In this document: piece after piece, positions 34,155 to 44,255 of the stretch
Position numbering within the stretch: the first letter of the stretch is position 1
Layout: each line of letters starts with the position of its first letter
Source of the DNA: Patagioenas fasciata
Taxonomy: Eukaryota > Chordata > Aves > Columbiformes > Columbidae
DNA length: 64,000 nt
Assembly: GCF_037038585.1 (NCBI RefSeq)
Contig: NC_092525.1
Coordinates: 2,148,969 to 2,212,968, forward strand
Direction of reading: 5' to 3'
Program-made: the position numbers and the translations under genes
The notes under the pieces: model-generated
Seen by the model: only the letters and a program-made list of their open reading frames with translations
Told to the model about the DNA's origin: nothing
Databases searched by the model: none

Positions 34155-34480
34155 CTGAGAGCCAGACAGAAACAAAGTACGTCAGAGCACGCTGTCAGAT
34201 ATTGGGGAAACACTCATAGCATCCAGTTGCCTCTCTTTTTCAGTTTTTAGAACAAATACCCATCTGCTTAAGTACACCTAATAAATTATATGCTGCACCT
34301 ACTCAACAATTACTCTTAACTATGGAAGTCAACATGTAAATTAGACCATTTTATTTGCTTTAAGTTTCATTGATAGGAAAATCAGTGAGATAGAAGACAT
34401 GGGTTTACTTTAAAAAATAAATAAATATCCCCATTCCTGCAGTGCAGCATAAGGCTACGAAAAAGGAGCGTCAGACTCAC

Positions 34481-34609
34481 GAACACTTTTGGCTGCACTG
34501 CAGCACACAGGGGAACACGTTTCTGTGACCGTGACAGCTCGACTGTCGCAACCGGGAACCCAAAGCCCAGCGGTGCCACCAACCTTTGCCAGGCCTGCCG
34601 TGCTGGGCT
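34481..34609 (-). CDS. Exon 3 of the four-exon gene candidate
   Basis: Acceptor CATTTCCTTCCGCAG at 34,610 and donor GTTC|GTGAGT at 34,480, both good. 129 bp: two bases finish a Glu codon, 42 codons follow, one base is left over. The product is rich in Gly, Thr, Ser and Cys. The alternative frame is also open, so frame choice rests on continuity with exons 2 and 4. Confidence 0.4.
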
Positions 34610-34864
34610 CTGCGGAAGGAAATGGACTTTGGTTGGTTGTTTCAAAGAAAATGAACAGTCCTGTTGTTGATGAGGCCACTGCCCACTACATCACCTGGGA
34701 AGATCCACTCGGAGGGCAGGTTCATAAAATGCAGCTTCTTGGAATGAGGAATGCTGCCGTTTTGGAAGATTTCTTACCAACTGAAGTCAGAACTACACAC
34801 TGTAGGTTAAGAGAAAAAAGTCACTATTGAAACAATAACTCATCCAAACCACACATGGACTCAC

Positions 34865-34992
34865 CGCCACCAGTTACGAGGCTGAAAGTGCTTCTTGGGA
34901 ACACCTGGCAAACACGCAGAACAAAACCGATTTGCCCAGGTGCCTGTATCTCTGTCAGCTTTTTGAGTACTATTCTAAGATATTTTAAAAAC
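34865..34992 (-). CDS. Exon 2 of the four-exon gene candidate
   Basis: Acceptor TTGTTCTTTTTCACTCAATAG at 34,993 and donor GGCG|GTGAGT at 34,864. 128 bp in frame with exon 1, encoding FLKYLRIVLKKLTEIQ, a likely amphipathic helix, then a Val/Phe-rich stretch. Intron 2 is 255 bp. This is the most protein-like of the four exons. Confidence 0.43.
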
Positions 34993-35346
34993 CTATTGAG
35001 TGAAAAAGAACAAAGCATTTGTCATTGAATCAGGTTGTTTCTTCTGGACATCTGAACTCTTACAAACACCTCCTTTCCTCTTTTAGTACAAAATCATTTC
35101 CATAGTATCATTCAATAGTAAGCCCACAGAAACAGAAGATTACGCTTTCAGGAAGAGAAAATAACCAGAGGGAGGTGAGCTCTGCACAGGTGTACCGTGC
35201 TCCAGAACAGACCTTATTTTTAGTACTCCTGGTAAAATATTTCGTATTAAAAATATAGAAGGAGAGTCGGTGCATTCTTAATGTTAACTTTAAAGTCCAC
35301 TCTACAAGTACCTCAGGAAAAGTGCAGACACGCGTCCTAGCCGTAC

Positions 35347-35445
35347 CTTGTACGGGCAGACCGCTCTGGATTCCTTCTGTCTGTCTGGTACTTCTGTAGC
35401 AGAAGACGGGGCAACCGCGGTGAAACGGTGGCAGCAGACATCCAG
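35347..35445 (-). CDS. Exon 1 or 2 of the four-exon gene candidate, with ATG
   Basis: Acceptor GGCTTTTCCTCTTTCAG at 35,446 and donor TACAAG|GTACGG at 35,346. 99 bp. In the frame that continues through the later exons it has an ATG near its start (MSAATVSPRLPRLLLQKYQT), a basic, Leu-rich N-terminus that could be a mitochondrial targeting peptide (inference). A 5' exon should lie upstream, perhaps in the 36.7-37.7 or 38.7-40.5 kb CpG-rich regions. Intron 1 is 354 bp. Confidence 0.4.
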
Positions 35446-35879
35446 CTGAAAGAGGAAAAGCCCTTCAGAACAAAGCTGGAGAGGAACCTGACACTTCCTT
35501 TTTTCTTGTGAAGGCTACAGTTGAGTGGAGAAAAAAGTATTTTGCACCATCTTCAGTACAGCTGTTGATACGGCCACTGGAGCGTTTGCGTTTTTTGGAT
35601 AACCAGGCCATTTTTGACTCATTGGCAGTCTGAGTTCCCTAGAACACATTTTCCCAGATACACACAGAACACAGACACAGACATCACCCAAGTATAGCCA
35701 AGATTTCCTTCCTCGCCCTGGATGCTGTCATTGAAGAGCCCAGCAGCCCATCCGTCCTCGTGAACCGCCCCACTGAAAAAAAAAAAAATTATCTTTTCCA
35801 GGCTGTTTCTTCAAAGGGTAAAGATATTTTAAATTGCAGTTATCTTTTCCAACAAAGTGATTTTGTGATTCCTTTGAAA

Positions 35880-36690
35880 AGGAGGGTAAGCTTGCCAGAG
35901 AAAGATAGCGACAGGGAGCAAGACAAGGTGACACAGAGAGAGGGGCAAAAGGGCCAGGGAGCAGGGCAAAGGGAAGAAGAGGCCAAAATGAGAGACAAGG
36001 AGCAGGAGACAGAGACGGTGGGAAAAATCCTAGAATGGGCAGTGGGAGAGACAGACAAAGGAGAAGTGGGCGCCGGGCTGCGGGACAGAGACAGGAAGGA
36101 GGAAACGCAGTGACAGGGAGCAGGGCAGAGCGACAGAGAAACAAAAACAAAGAGGGAAGAGGACAGAGAAACCAGGAGTAAGACAAGGAGAAGGGCAGAG
36201 AAACAGGAACCGGGGCGGGTAGGGAGCAGGACCAAGAGATGGGGCGAGGATGGAGATGGCGGAAGAAACCTGGGATGGCCAACAGGACAGGGAAGAATAT
36301 GACTGTGGGTAGGGAGCAGGACACAGGGATACAGCGAGAAACAATGGGACAGGGAGCAGCATTAAAGGTCAGAAAGAATAAGAGATGAACAGGAAGGAGG
36401 AATGGAACGCTGAGATGCTGAACAAAAAACGCCAGCAACAGTGAGCGAGACAAACGAATAGAGAGAGAAGGGCAAGGCAGGAAGAAGAGAGATAGGAAGG
36501 TGGGAGATAAGAGCTGCACGTACAGGTACTGAGAAGAAAAGAACAGCAGGGAACAGGCCAGAGAAACTGTGGGGAAAAAAAGAGACTGATGCAGATCAAG
36601 ACAAAGATATGGAAAAGGGAAAAACAGCTATAGAAGATGGAGCAGGACACAAAAATAGAGAGAAAAGGAGAGGTATAGGGAAGCAAAATT
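35880..36690. repeat. Purine-rich (plus strand) degenerate minisatellite
   Basis: About 800 bp with few pyrimidines, built from words such as GGGAGCAGGACA, GAGACAGA and GACAGAGA at irregular spacing. The minus-strand frames over it (Ser/Leu/Pro/Phe only) are composition artefacts. Confidence 0.8.
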
Positions 36691-36739
36691 TTAAAATAAT
36701 AATAATAAACCAAAACCACCACCAAGGAGGGGCAGGGAG

Positions 36740-37700
36740 GGACCAGGACACACAAGCCGGGGACGAGGCCCCGAGGGCCAGGGACTCACAGCGGCTCTCG
36801 CTTTCGGTGCCTGCCAGGAGGCTTCTAACAGCTCAGACGCTCCCGTCTCCTTCTCTCCTCCCTTCCTCTCCGGTAACTCGGGGCGCTCGGCCGTCCTCAG
36901 CCTAGGAGAACACGGTGGGGTGTCAGGGCTCCACGAGACGAGGCTTCGGGGACATGGAGCCTCGCTGGCTCGCTCGCCAGGCAGCCGTCCCGCTCCAGGA
37001 TACGCGCACGGACCCTGCCGCGCACGTTGGCCCCCAGCCCGCCGCACGCCGCGCAGAGGGAGCCTTCGCCACCCGGAGAGAGGGGCTCGCTCTCTCGCCC
37101 GCCGCAGGAAGCGGACGTTGGGCCGACGGCCCCGCATTTCTTCCTCTTTACCTCTCCCCAACCTCTCTGGCTCCAGCAGCAGCAGCCCCCGCCCACGCAC
37201 GGGACGTGCTCCCCCGTCCCTTCTCCCGCCACGCTGCCAGACGAGCCTCGCCAGCCCGAGGCGGGCGCAGCCAACGGCATCCCCCGGGCTGGGAGCGAAC
37301 GGCCACATCCTCAGCGCGGCCTCTGGGAGAGGGAGAGAAGAAGCAGCGGCCGTTAGCACCGTAGCTCACCCCTGCCCCAGCCTGCTCCTTCCGCAGGGGC
37401 CACCGGAGAGGTGCCGAGGGCCGGCTTGCCGCCTTCGCGACGGGGCTAGGGAGCGGCCCAGGAACACGGGACGGGCTCGCAGGAGCTGCCGGAGCTGGGG
37501 GCGGCTGCACGGGGCGAGCGGGGCCGCGGGAGGAGGCTCGGGGGGAGCTCTGGCGAGCTGGGGACGCACCCGGCGTCTGCCCCCGGCCGGCTGTCGCCTC
37601 CTGCTCCTCTGCGGCACGCTGGGGACGGAGGACGGCGCCGCGTCTCCCACCCGGGCGCTGCTCCCCAGGTTCCATTCCCCGCCTGGGCTGGCGGGTCTGC
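36740..37700. promoter_or_regulatory. CpG island
   Basis: Dense CpG over almost 1 kb next to the purine-rich tract. Long frames exist on both strands (up to 277 codons) but have no splice or homology support. It is a candidate promoter for the minus-strand exons at 34.0-35.4 kb. Confidence 0.65.
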
Positions 37701-37749
37701 TGAGCATCGGGCGTTCACAGCTCCCCCTCAGAAACACAGAAATTCCAAA

Positions 37750-38690
37750 TTAGAGTTCAACCTCTGAAAACAATAGAGCAGGAGAAAGCAGAGGAATTAG
37801 TCAGAAGAAGGGACAGGAGAGCAGCTGAGCTAACGGAGGATTCGAGGGAAACGGGCCACCTCAAAACACAAGGCATCCTCAAAAAAACAGAGCAACTGCA
37901 GCAACACCAGACAGCATTAAGACAAACTGACACCGTTTAGGACACGCTCAGCATAAAAGCAAACACATCCACCGGTGCAGGAAAGCATCTCGCCCCTTCC
38001 CCACAGCACCGCCACAGGACACAGCCCTGTGAGGCCACAGGACGGGCTCGTACTGAAACGGAGAAATAAGCTTGACAGCAGAGTAAATTACACCGTTAAG
38101 CAGGCAATGTTTCTTTCATCTGCACTGGGGAGCTCTGGGGGTCGTCCTCTGTAAGTGCTCCCACGACTGGATGCTCTTGCATTGCTTATAGTCACACAGC
38201 TGCTACATATTAATTACAATTGTTTTAAATTTTAAACATACAATATATCTAGCCTAAGAAATAATTGATGAAGTTACTTATAAATGTTTAGTTTCTCACT
38301 GACAACACATCTATTAGTTAAATATAAACTAAGCTCTCAGCTTCTAAACAATGTGTTATTCAATCTTCTGTCTCCCTCTTGTCATGCAGAAGGATCTAAA
38401 AGGTGAAAAACATCCCCTCATCGTGCAGGCGGTCAGAAAGCATTTACCCCACGTGAACCGGTTAATGAAGGGTACATCTTCTATAACTTCATCGCAGTAT
38501 ACATTAACTTGGTAGCTTCTCTTGAATTCCCCCCTTTTCAATATACTTGCAAACTCTTTGGCAGTATAAATCTATGAAATATTATCATCTCGCGTTGTGG
38601 TACAGCACAATTATTTGTTACCCACTAGCGGTACCAAACAGAACACTGTAGCGTAATGTAAGTAAAAACGACTAGCATCAAAATCAGAGT
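37750..38690. other. No gene seen
   Basis: Mixed sequence between CpG islands, AT-rich after 38,190. Confidence 0.5.
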
Positions 38691-38805
38691 CCTAAGATCA
38701 ATGCTGACAGAACTGCGAAGCCGCAGCTCCTGCCGGTTCTGGCGTTGGTTTCTGGCACTTCTGACCGCTTCGGGTCAAACGGCGCCTCTTCCCCCGGCCG
38801 TGCGC

Positions 38806-38840
38806 TGCAGTACCCGAGTTTCGCCACAGGGCGGCAGCAC
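38806..38840 (+). promoter_or_regulatory. Bipartite CTCF-like site 2
   Basis: TGCAGTACC, nine bases, then CCACAGGGCGGCAGCA: the same spacing and orientation as site 1. Confidence 0.65.
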
Positions 38841-39609
38841 TGAGACCGCCGCGGCAGCCCCGGGCGAGCGGTCGTGCCGCGTTTCGCGGGAACCCCGCAA
38901 AATAAACCCCAGAAAACAAACGCGACAAAACAAAAAAGCACACAGAGAGCCGCGGAACGAAAGCCGCACGTACAGAACACAGAACCCGCCGGGCCTCGCC
39001 CCGAGCTCCCGCCGAAGCGGCGCCCGACCCGCCACGCCACCGAGCCTGCCACCGCGCCTTAGCTCTTGTTTGAAACGTCTCCCCCCGACTAACGGGGGCT
39101 GCGCCGCTCCCGGAGGGACTGCTGTCCCGGAGGGACACACGGCTCCAGACCGCAAGCCTTCGGCGCACCTGCCCTCGGGGTCACACACCTCCCACCGGCT
39201 TCGCCAACTCGGCCGTAAGGGCAGGGGGAAAACTGAACCGAACGCCTCCTCACCGCGCCGGCCCCTCCCGCTCCTCCCGTTCCAACGGCACGGTCACCCT
39301 CGCCGCGGCCGCACTCACCTGCCGCCTCTTTCGCCGCTCCGTTCCCCTCGCACTCTCCCACCGTCCCGCCGGGCTCCGCGGGCACCGACACCCGCCGCGC
39401 CCCGGAGACCTCCGCGGCGGGAGGCCCCCGGCTGTCGCCTCCTTCCCCTCTGCCTTTCTGCCGCCTCCGGGGACCTCACGAAGGGCTGCCCTGAGCCGCC
39501 TACCTCCAGGTCCCCGGGCGCCGGTTGCAGCAACCGCCCCGACCCCCGTTCCCGTTAATTCCCGGTACCCACCCCGAGACACCACGGACCCGCTCGCCAG
39601 GACCCGCGC

Positions 39610-40000
39610 TGATTGGCTGCTTTCCACCCCCCCACACTGTCCTCCTATTGGATGCTCCGTCCGGTGCCCAGGAGCCAGCAACGCTCGCCCCTCCGGCAAA
39701 ATGATAGCCTGCCTAGGCACGTCAATCACCATTTTCTCCGCCTATCAGAGCTCGCAGTGAGGGCAGGCGCAGTAGGGAGAGAGCAGCACCCGCCCCTTTC
39801 CGCAACACGATTGGCTGCCGAAGACAAGTCAATCATCATTCTCTTGGCCCATCAGTACTCGCAGTTTGCGCATGCGCAGTACGGAGCGTCCGACACCCGC
39901 CCCTCCGGCAATCTGATTGGTGGACAGAATGGCAATTGACGTGCCTTGGTAGCCTATCAGCGATCCGCCCCCCCCCCCCAGCCTTCCCGCGCCATCTGAT
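39610..40000. promoter_or_regulatory. Tandem CCAAT/NRF1 promoter modules
   Basis: ATTGG (inverted CCAAT) occurs at about 39,611, 39,646, 39,810, 39,917 and 39,999. Three diverged modules of roughly 100-110 bp start with CGCCCCTCCGGCAA or similar (39,687, 39,792, 39,898) and carry GTCAAT, a CCTATCAG or CCCATCAG word and then a GCGCAGTA or GCGCATGCGCAGTA (NRF1-like, 39,866) word. Typical of TATA-less housekeeping promoters, here internally duplicated. Confidence 0.65.
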
Positions 40001-40425
40001 TGGCCCGCTCTGCACCCTCACCCGTCTGCTCTCCGCCCTGCCGGGACCCCCACGCCCTTTGCCCGCGCGGCTTCCAGCAGCCGCGTTTGAAAGGAAACAA
40101 CAAACCGCGCTCCTTTGCTTTACGCTGACAAGCGGGGCGGGTGGTCACCTACCCTTAAATTCATTGTGAACAGAGAGAGCCCTAAGGAGCTCCGGCCGGC
40201 AGGTTTCTCTCCCCTGTGCCCGGGACCGAGGAGACGACGCCGCCTCCTCCTGCCGCCTCGCCCGTTCCTCTCGCAGCGGGGCCGCCCCGGGAGAGCCGGG
40301 CGCCTCTTTTTTTCCCGGCGGCTCGTCCGACCGCTGCCCCCCCCTTTCTGACGGGCACGACCTCGGTCGCAGCGGCAGAGTCCCCCTCTTACCCGCGGCA
40401 CGGGCACCGGGCGCCGCTCCCCAGC

Positions 40426-40460
40426 TGCAGTTCCGGGCGGTGGCCACCAGACGGCAGCAC
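40426..40460 (+). promoter_or_regulatory. Bipartite CTCF-like site 3
   Basis: TGCAGTTCC, nine bases, then CCACCAGACGGCAGCA. Same spacing and orientation as sites 1 and 2. Confidence 0.65.
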
Positions 40461-40569
40461 CGAGCGCGGTCACGCAGCGCCCCCCGGGCCCCGCAGCGCG
40501 GGCGCTTTTTCTTGACCCGTGGGCAGCCTGAGCTCCCCGAACGCGCTTTCCCAGAGCCGCGCACATGGC

Positions 40570-41240
40570 AGACACACTGATAAAAGATAATAGCCCGACA
40601 TTGCTAAAATGTGTTTTTTTCCTAAAGATGCCTTCTGTCCTAATAAAATACATTGCCTCTCCCTGTGCCCCGTGTCTTGTCTGCAGCAGTAACTCGGCTC
40701 GCCCGCAGCTGTGGCAGCTCTGCTGCTGCTACAGGGTCAGTTCCAGCCCTTACCCTCGGCTGAGCAGCAGCCGGGCAGGCGCTGCTGCTCTGGGCGCTGC
40801 GCATCCTTCAGGAACGGTTCTCAAACGATCCTGTGCAACGATGTCCAGAGCCAGGACCCCGCGGCGGGGGGACAGGAGCACACGGCCGGGCCCGTCCCGG
40901 CTCGGGGCTGTTTCCGCAGTCGCTGTGAGCTGATCCGTGAGCTGGAACCAACCTCCCCATGCCCCGGCCCGGCCCTTTGTCCCCGGCTTTCCCAGGGCAG
41001 CGCAGCGGGCTGGGTCACACCAACTGTTCTCTGCTGGCACCACCCAGCCGGGTCACCTGTGTCTGCGGTTGTGGGGACACCCCACGGGCTCCCTGGAAAC
41101 AGACAGCACAGCACTGAGAGGGGGCGTTCAGGAGCCTCTGCGCTTTTGGGTTGGTTTGTTTGGGTTTTTTTTCCTTTTGTTGTTTTGATCGTTAGCTTCT
41201 TGTTGTCGGTTGGTTTGTTTTTAAGCTGTTACTCTATATA
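40570..41240. other. GC-moderate CpG-island shoulder, no gene assigned
   Basis: Overlapping frames on both strands (up to 176 codons on plus) without splice support. It ends in a GTTTGTTT-rich stretch. Confidence 0.4.
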
Positions 41241-41930
41241 GCTCATCCATGGTGCTTATAGAGCATGGGTAAATCTACCCTGCTTCCTCACAGGAGACAA
41301 CCATCTCGCTTTACAACAGGTGATTGAATCTGCTATAGAAAAGTTCAACCACCTCCTGTACAGCAAAGGATAAAAGAAAGTATGGATTTTTGTTGCATCT
41401 AATCCATAATACAAGTACCAATTAACAATACATTAGCAGTGGGTTCCTTCAAATATTCACAGTGAAGGTAGTTCCTGGCACGATTGTATTAGCATTCTTA
41501 CTATTTTATGGGAGAAACACAGGGCACAGCTGATTTTGCCCACGTGCAGCGCAGTGATCACACGGGTGCGGTGAACCGGGTGGAAGGCCCTAGAAAAGGA
41601 AAATCAGCCTCCGTGTGCAGGGCCAAAACAGAAATCCTTTTCAAACTGTGCCATTTTAAAAAGCTACCAGGGGTATAAAGCAGAAAAAAGAGCAGTGAAT
41701 GTGTATAATGACAGAATTAGATGGTTTTCCAGTTTCATGATGTGCTCTTTTACTAACAGTGTCTGCTGGAGTGGATACCCTGGACACCAACAAGCGGGTC
41801 CTGGTGCTGTGCCCATGGTGATTCATCCACTGTGGCCGTGGGTGTCAGGCCCTGATACAATAGACACAAAACCTTGGGAGGGAGGTGATCACAGTAGAAC
41901 GCTTAGAGATAATGAGCTAGCAGACTTGAT
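41240..41930. other. No supported gene
   Basis: A plus-strand acceptor-like site CTTTTACTAACAG at 41,760 opens a frame to 41,934, but nothing upstream supports it. Confidence 0.35.
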
Positions 41931-42027
41931 TTAATCTTTATTTAAAAATACACATGGCTGCTGTCTTTTCTACAGTTTAGGTAGGACGGGCTCCAATATC
42001 TCTATGAATTACAATACATGACAAAAA

Positions 42028-42351
42028 TTAAAGGGGGAAAGCTTTATTTTTACAATGGTAAATACAGTCTAAATCAATTTGGGAAACAGGTAAAGGGGTG
42101 TAGCAAATGAGGCACAGACGATCCTTTTTTATCTCAGAAGGCTTTGGCGTATTTACAGCTTTAGGCACAGCGTGTCCAATCCCGTATAAAATGCACTGTC
42201 CATACCAATTCAGCCTGTCCCCCGATATAAGGACATCAGGATGCCACCCTGCATTCACCAAGGGACAATCCTGATCTAATGTTCTCTGTGTATTGTACAC
42301 CAATATCTGTTCGTCAACAAACCTTTTACTGGTTTCAATTTCTTTCTCTGA
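42028..42351 (-). CDS. Open frame with poly(A) signal, possible terminal exon
   Basis: Minus-strand frame of about 106 codons following a stop, with ordinary composition (DCPLVNAGWHPDVLISGDRL..., CLICYTPLP) and several Cys. AATAAA (41,937-41,942) lies 86 bp past the stop. It could be a terminal exon or a downstream part of the adjacent ERV, but I recognise neither. The sequence before it lacks a good pyrimidine tract. Confidence 0.35.
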   Translation of the reverse strand, partial: SEKEIETSKRFVDEQILVYNTQRTLDQDCPLVNAGWHPDVLISGDRLNWYGQCILYGIGHAVPKAVNTPKPSEIKKDRLCLICYTPLPVSQIDLDCIYHCKNKAFPL

Positions 42352-42359
42352 TTATCCTT

Positions 42360-42530
42360 TTTCAAATACAATGCGTATGTAACATTTTGTATTGTGTAAT
42401 ATGCATTATATAATAGACAATATATGATTTAAAACATATCTCATTATATATTACATGTAGTGCATTACTATACTACACATCTCGGGTATACCCACCCAGA
42501 CCTGTGCAGCATATTAATATTATTTACAGT
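42360..42530. other. AT-rich stretch
   Basis: TATAATAGACAATATATG-like words; nothing else seen. Confidence 0.5.
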
Positions 42531-42538
42531 GGCCACCA

Positions 42539-42656
42539 TTAATTACAATATTCCCTGGTTGCTGTTCCCCAGGGAGTCAAACGATCCTTTTCCACTGTCA
42601 CAAAACACAGCCCGGGGGGGATTTCTTCCGAATCGCTCCTGTCCATTGTCCACTAC
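42539..42656 (-). other. Short exon-like open segment
   Basis: TTATTGTGATTGTGAAATAG precedes 42,656 on the minus strand; 38 codons follow (VVDNGQERFGRNPPGLCF...) to TAA at 42,539. It lies between the ERV leader and the frame at 42,028. Not recognised. Confidence 0.25.
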
Positions 42657-42979
42657 CTATTTCACAATCACAATAACAGACAATTGGTTAACCGTAAGTA
42701 TTGGACTACAAAATCACCCAAGACACAAGTAACAACAACAACAAATCACTAAAGACACAAACAATCATACAATTGCTAAGGCACAAACAGCAAAATCACT
42801 AAAGGTACCTTTACCAAATTACTATTCCCTCGTTTTTCTCTTTTATTTATTGTTTTCTCGTTTTCCTCTTTAGTTTTTTATTTCTTTTTAATTTACCCAA
42901 TTTACCAAAACGCGCAGACCCAACGCGCTGGTGTCGCCCACGTCTCGCGCAGGCAGCCTGCAAACAAACCAGACAATGA

Positions 42980-43290
42980 AAGTGCCTTACCTCATTGATG
43001 GGGTTTTACCCACGTCCCGAGCTGGCCCGAGGATCCGTGATCCCTTCCGGGAATTCCCCGGTGCCGGCACAAGGTCCCAGAGATCCTGGGGTCCACGGGA
43101 GGTCAGGCAGATTATCCCATCCTCGTCGCCAGAAAACGATACCGAAAAGTCGGCAAACAGACTCTTTAACATGGTTTTGAAAGTGTTAAAAAGCAGGCAC
43201 TTTTATTACGGCGCGCTGGGCACTCGGGGGATTGCTCCTCTAATCCAGCGTGCGTTCCGCTTTCCTCTGGTTTTACATATCCTGGAACTC
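42980..43290 (-). mobile_element. ERV LTR 3' part, primer-binding site and leader
   Basis: Minus strand: an R-U5-like segment with AATAAA at 43,202-43,207, then the primer site at 43,114-43,131, then a leader with a splice-donor-like GAG|GTAAGG near 42,990. No canonical CA end is visible just before the primer site. No gag frame follows. Confidence 0.65.
43114..43131 (-). other. Primer-binding site, tRNA-Ser(GCU) type
   Basis: The minus strand reads TGGCGACGAGGATGGGAT, complementary over 18 bases to the 3' end of vertebrate tRNA-Ser(GCU) including CCA. Serine-primed ERVs are uncommon. Confidence 0.75.
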
Positions 43291-44170
43291 CTGAAACAGC
43301 AAAACACGCCAACCACTGTTTACAGACGTCCCGTGCTCTTTCACCAGTGCGTGCAGCCGCAACAAGAAATCTGGAATGAGCGTCTACAGAAACACGTACG
43401 TATTTACCCACTTCAGAACAACGCGTTACATCAGCTGGCCGTACTTGTCAGTAATCCCTCCTGGATTAACGACCTCTTTGGATGGCACGGGTGCCGACTG
43501 TTGGCAATCAGGGCAGGACATAAGAACGCTCCTGGCCTGATCCGTTGTAATTTGAAATTGTCGTTTTAACGACTTTGCATTCTGGTGAAAGAGTTTATGT
43601 GATAATTTAGCTTGCTCCAAGGCTTTAGGCACAGTAAGCGGCACAGCTCGTGCATCGGCCCGCCTATTGCCTTCCGCAAGAGGTCCTGGAAGGGCAGCGC
43701 GAGAGCGGATGTGCGCTGCATAAAAACCATGACGTCTATGATTTATTAGGAACCATAGCATTCTCAATTCAGCCATCAAAAGAGGATCATCCTCTTCCTT
43801 AAGAAAAGAAGCTTCCAGGCGGTTAAGTATGCCAGCTGCACAATATGAGTCAGTTACAACATTCAAAGCCTCATTACAGAACACTCAAAAGCGATCCTAA
43901 CAGCTGTCAGCTCAAGAACTTGTTTGACCCCTGGTCTCCTTTTTCTACTTTGTGTTTGGAACACTGGGTATCTGAGTTTAGCCACATAATTACAACTTTA
44001 CGTGAGCAACCAGAGGCATCGGTAAATTCAGTCTTGTCGTTGCTGACAGCAGCACTTGCCATACAACGGTAAATTACCAATTTCAGCCCACAGTTTATGT
44101 TGAGGGTAATAAACTGATATGTTCCCTGCGTATGTTGCCAATGCAATCTGGAAATTCACATCTTCAGTTA
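43290..44170 (-). pseudogene. pol: Retroviral pol remnant: RNase H and integrase
   Basis: Minus strand, high to low coordinates: an RNase H part with TDASG (about 44,025), a stop near 43,907, then a second frame with the NVVTDS motif (about 43,857) and GPLAEGNRRADA (about 43,680). The integrase N-terminus follows, with an H-x3-H and C-x2-C zinc site (43,500-43,600). After a stop and frameshift at 43,411-43,426 comes the start of the integrase core (SVDAHSRF). The core breaks off after about 30 residues, where sequence continues into an LTR. Nonfunctional. Confidence 0.8.
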
Positions 44171-44255
44171 ATTACCATTGTAACTTCACCTTTGTTGTAG
44201 GAACAAATACACCTTCAGGTCTATCCAATACATAGCATATAAACATTCCCTGCCT

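Larger units (their letters stand above)
38700..40570. promoter_or_regulatory. Large CpG-rich region, probably two promoters
   Basis: CpG-dense at 38,700-39,600 and 39,950-40,570, joined by a CCAAT-rich stretch. Contains two CTCF-like sites and the promoter modules listed separately. No exon could be assigned. Confidence 0.7.

Noticed and set aside
35728-36519. 263-codon minus-strand frame rich in Ser, Leu, Pro and Phe with apparent hydrophobic segments
   Set aside because: It is the complement of a purine-rich tract; the apparent membrane segments are a composition artefact.
36920-37753. 277-codon plus-strand frame and a 222-codon minus-strand frame in the CpG island
   Set aside because: GC-rich DNA has few stops on either strand; composition is Arg/Pro/Ala/Gly only and no motif is seen.
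42028-42351. Retroviral env for this frame
   Set aside because: It follows the ERV leader on the same strand and has several Cys, but no signal peptide, cleavage site or fusion-peptide-like segment is visible.
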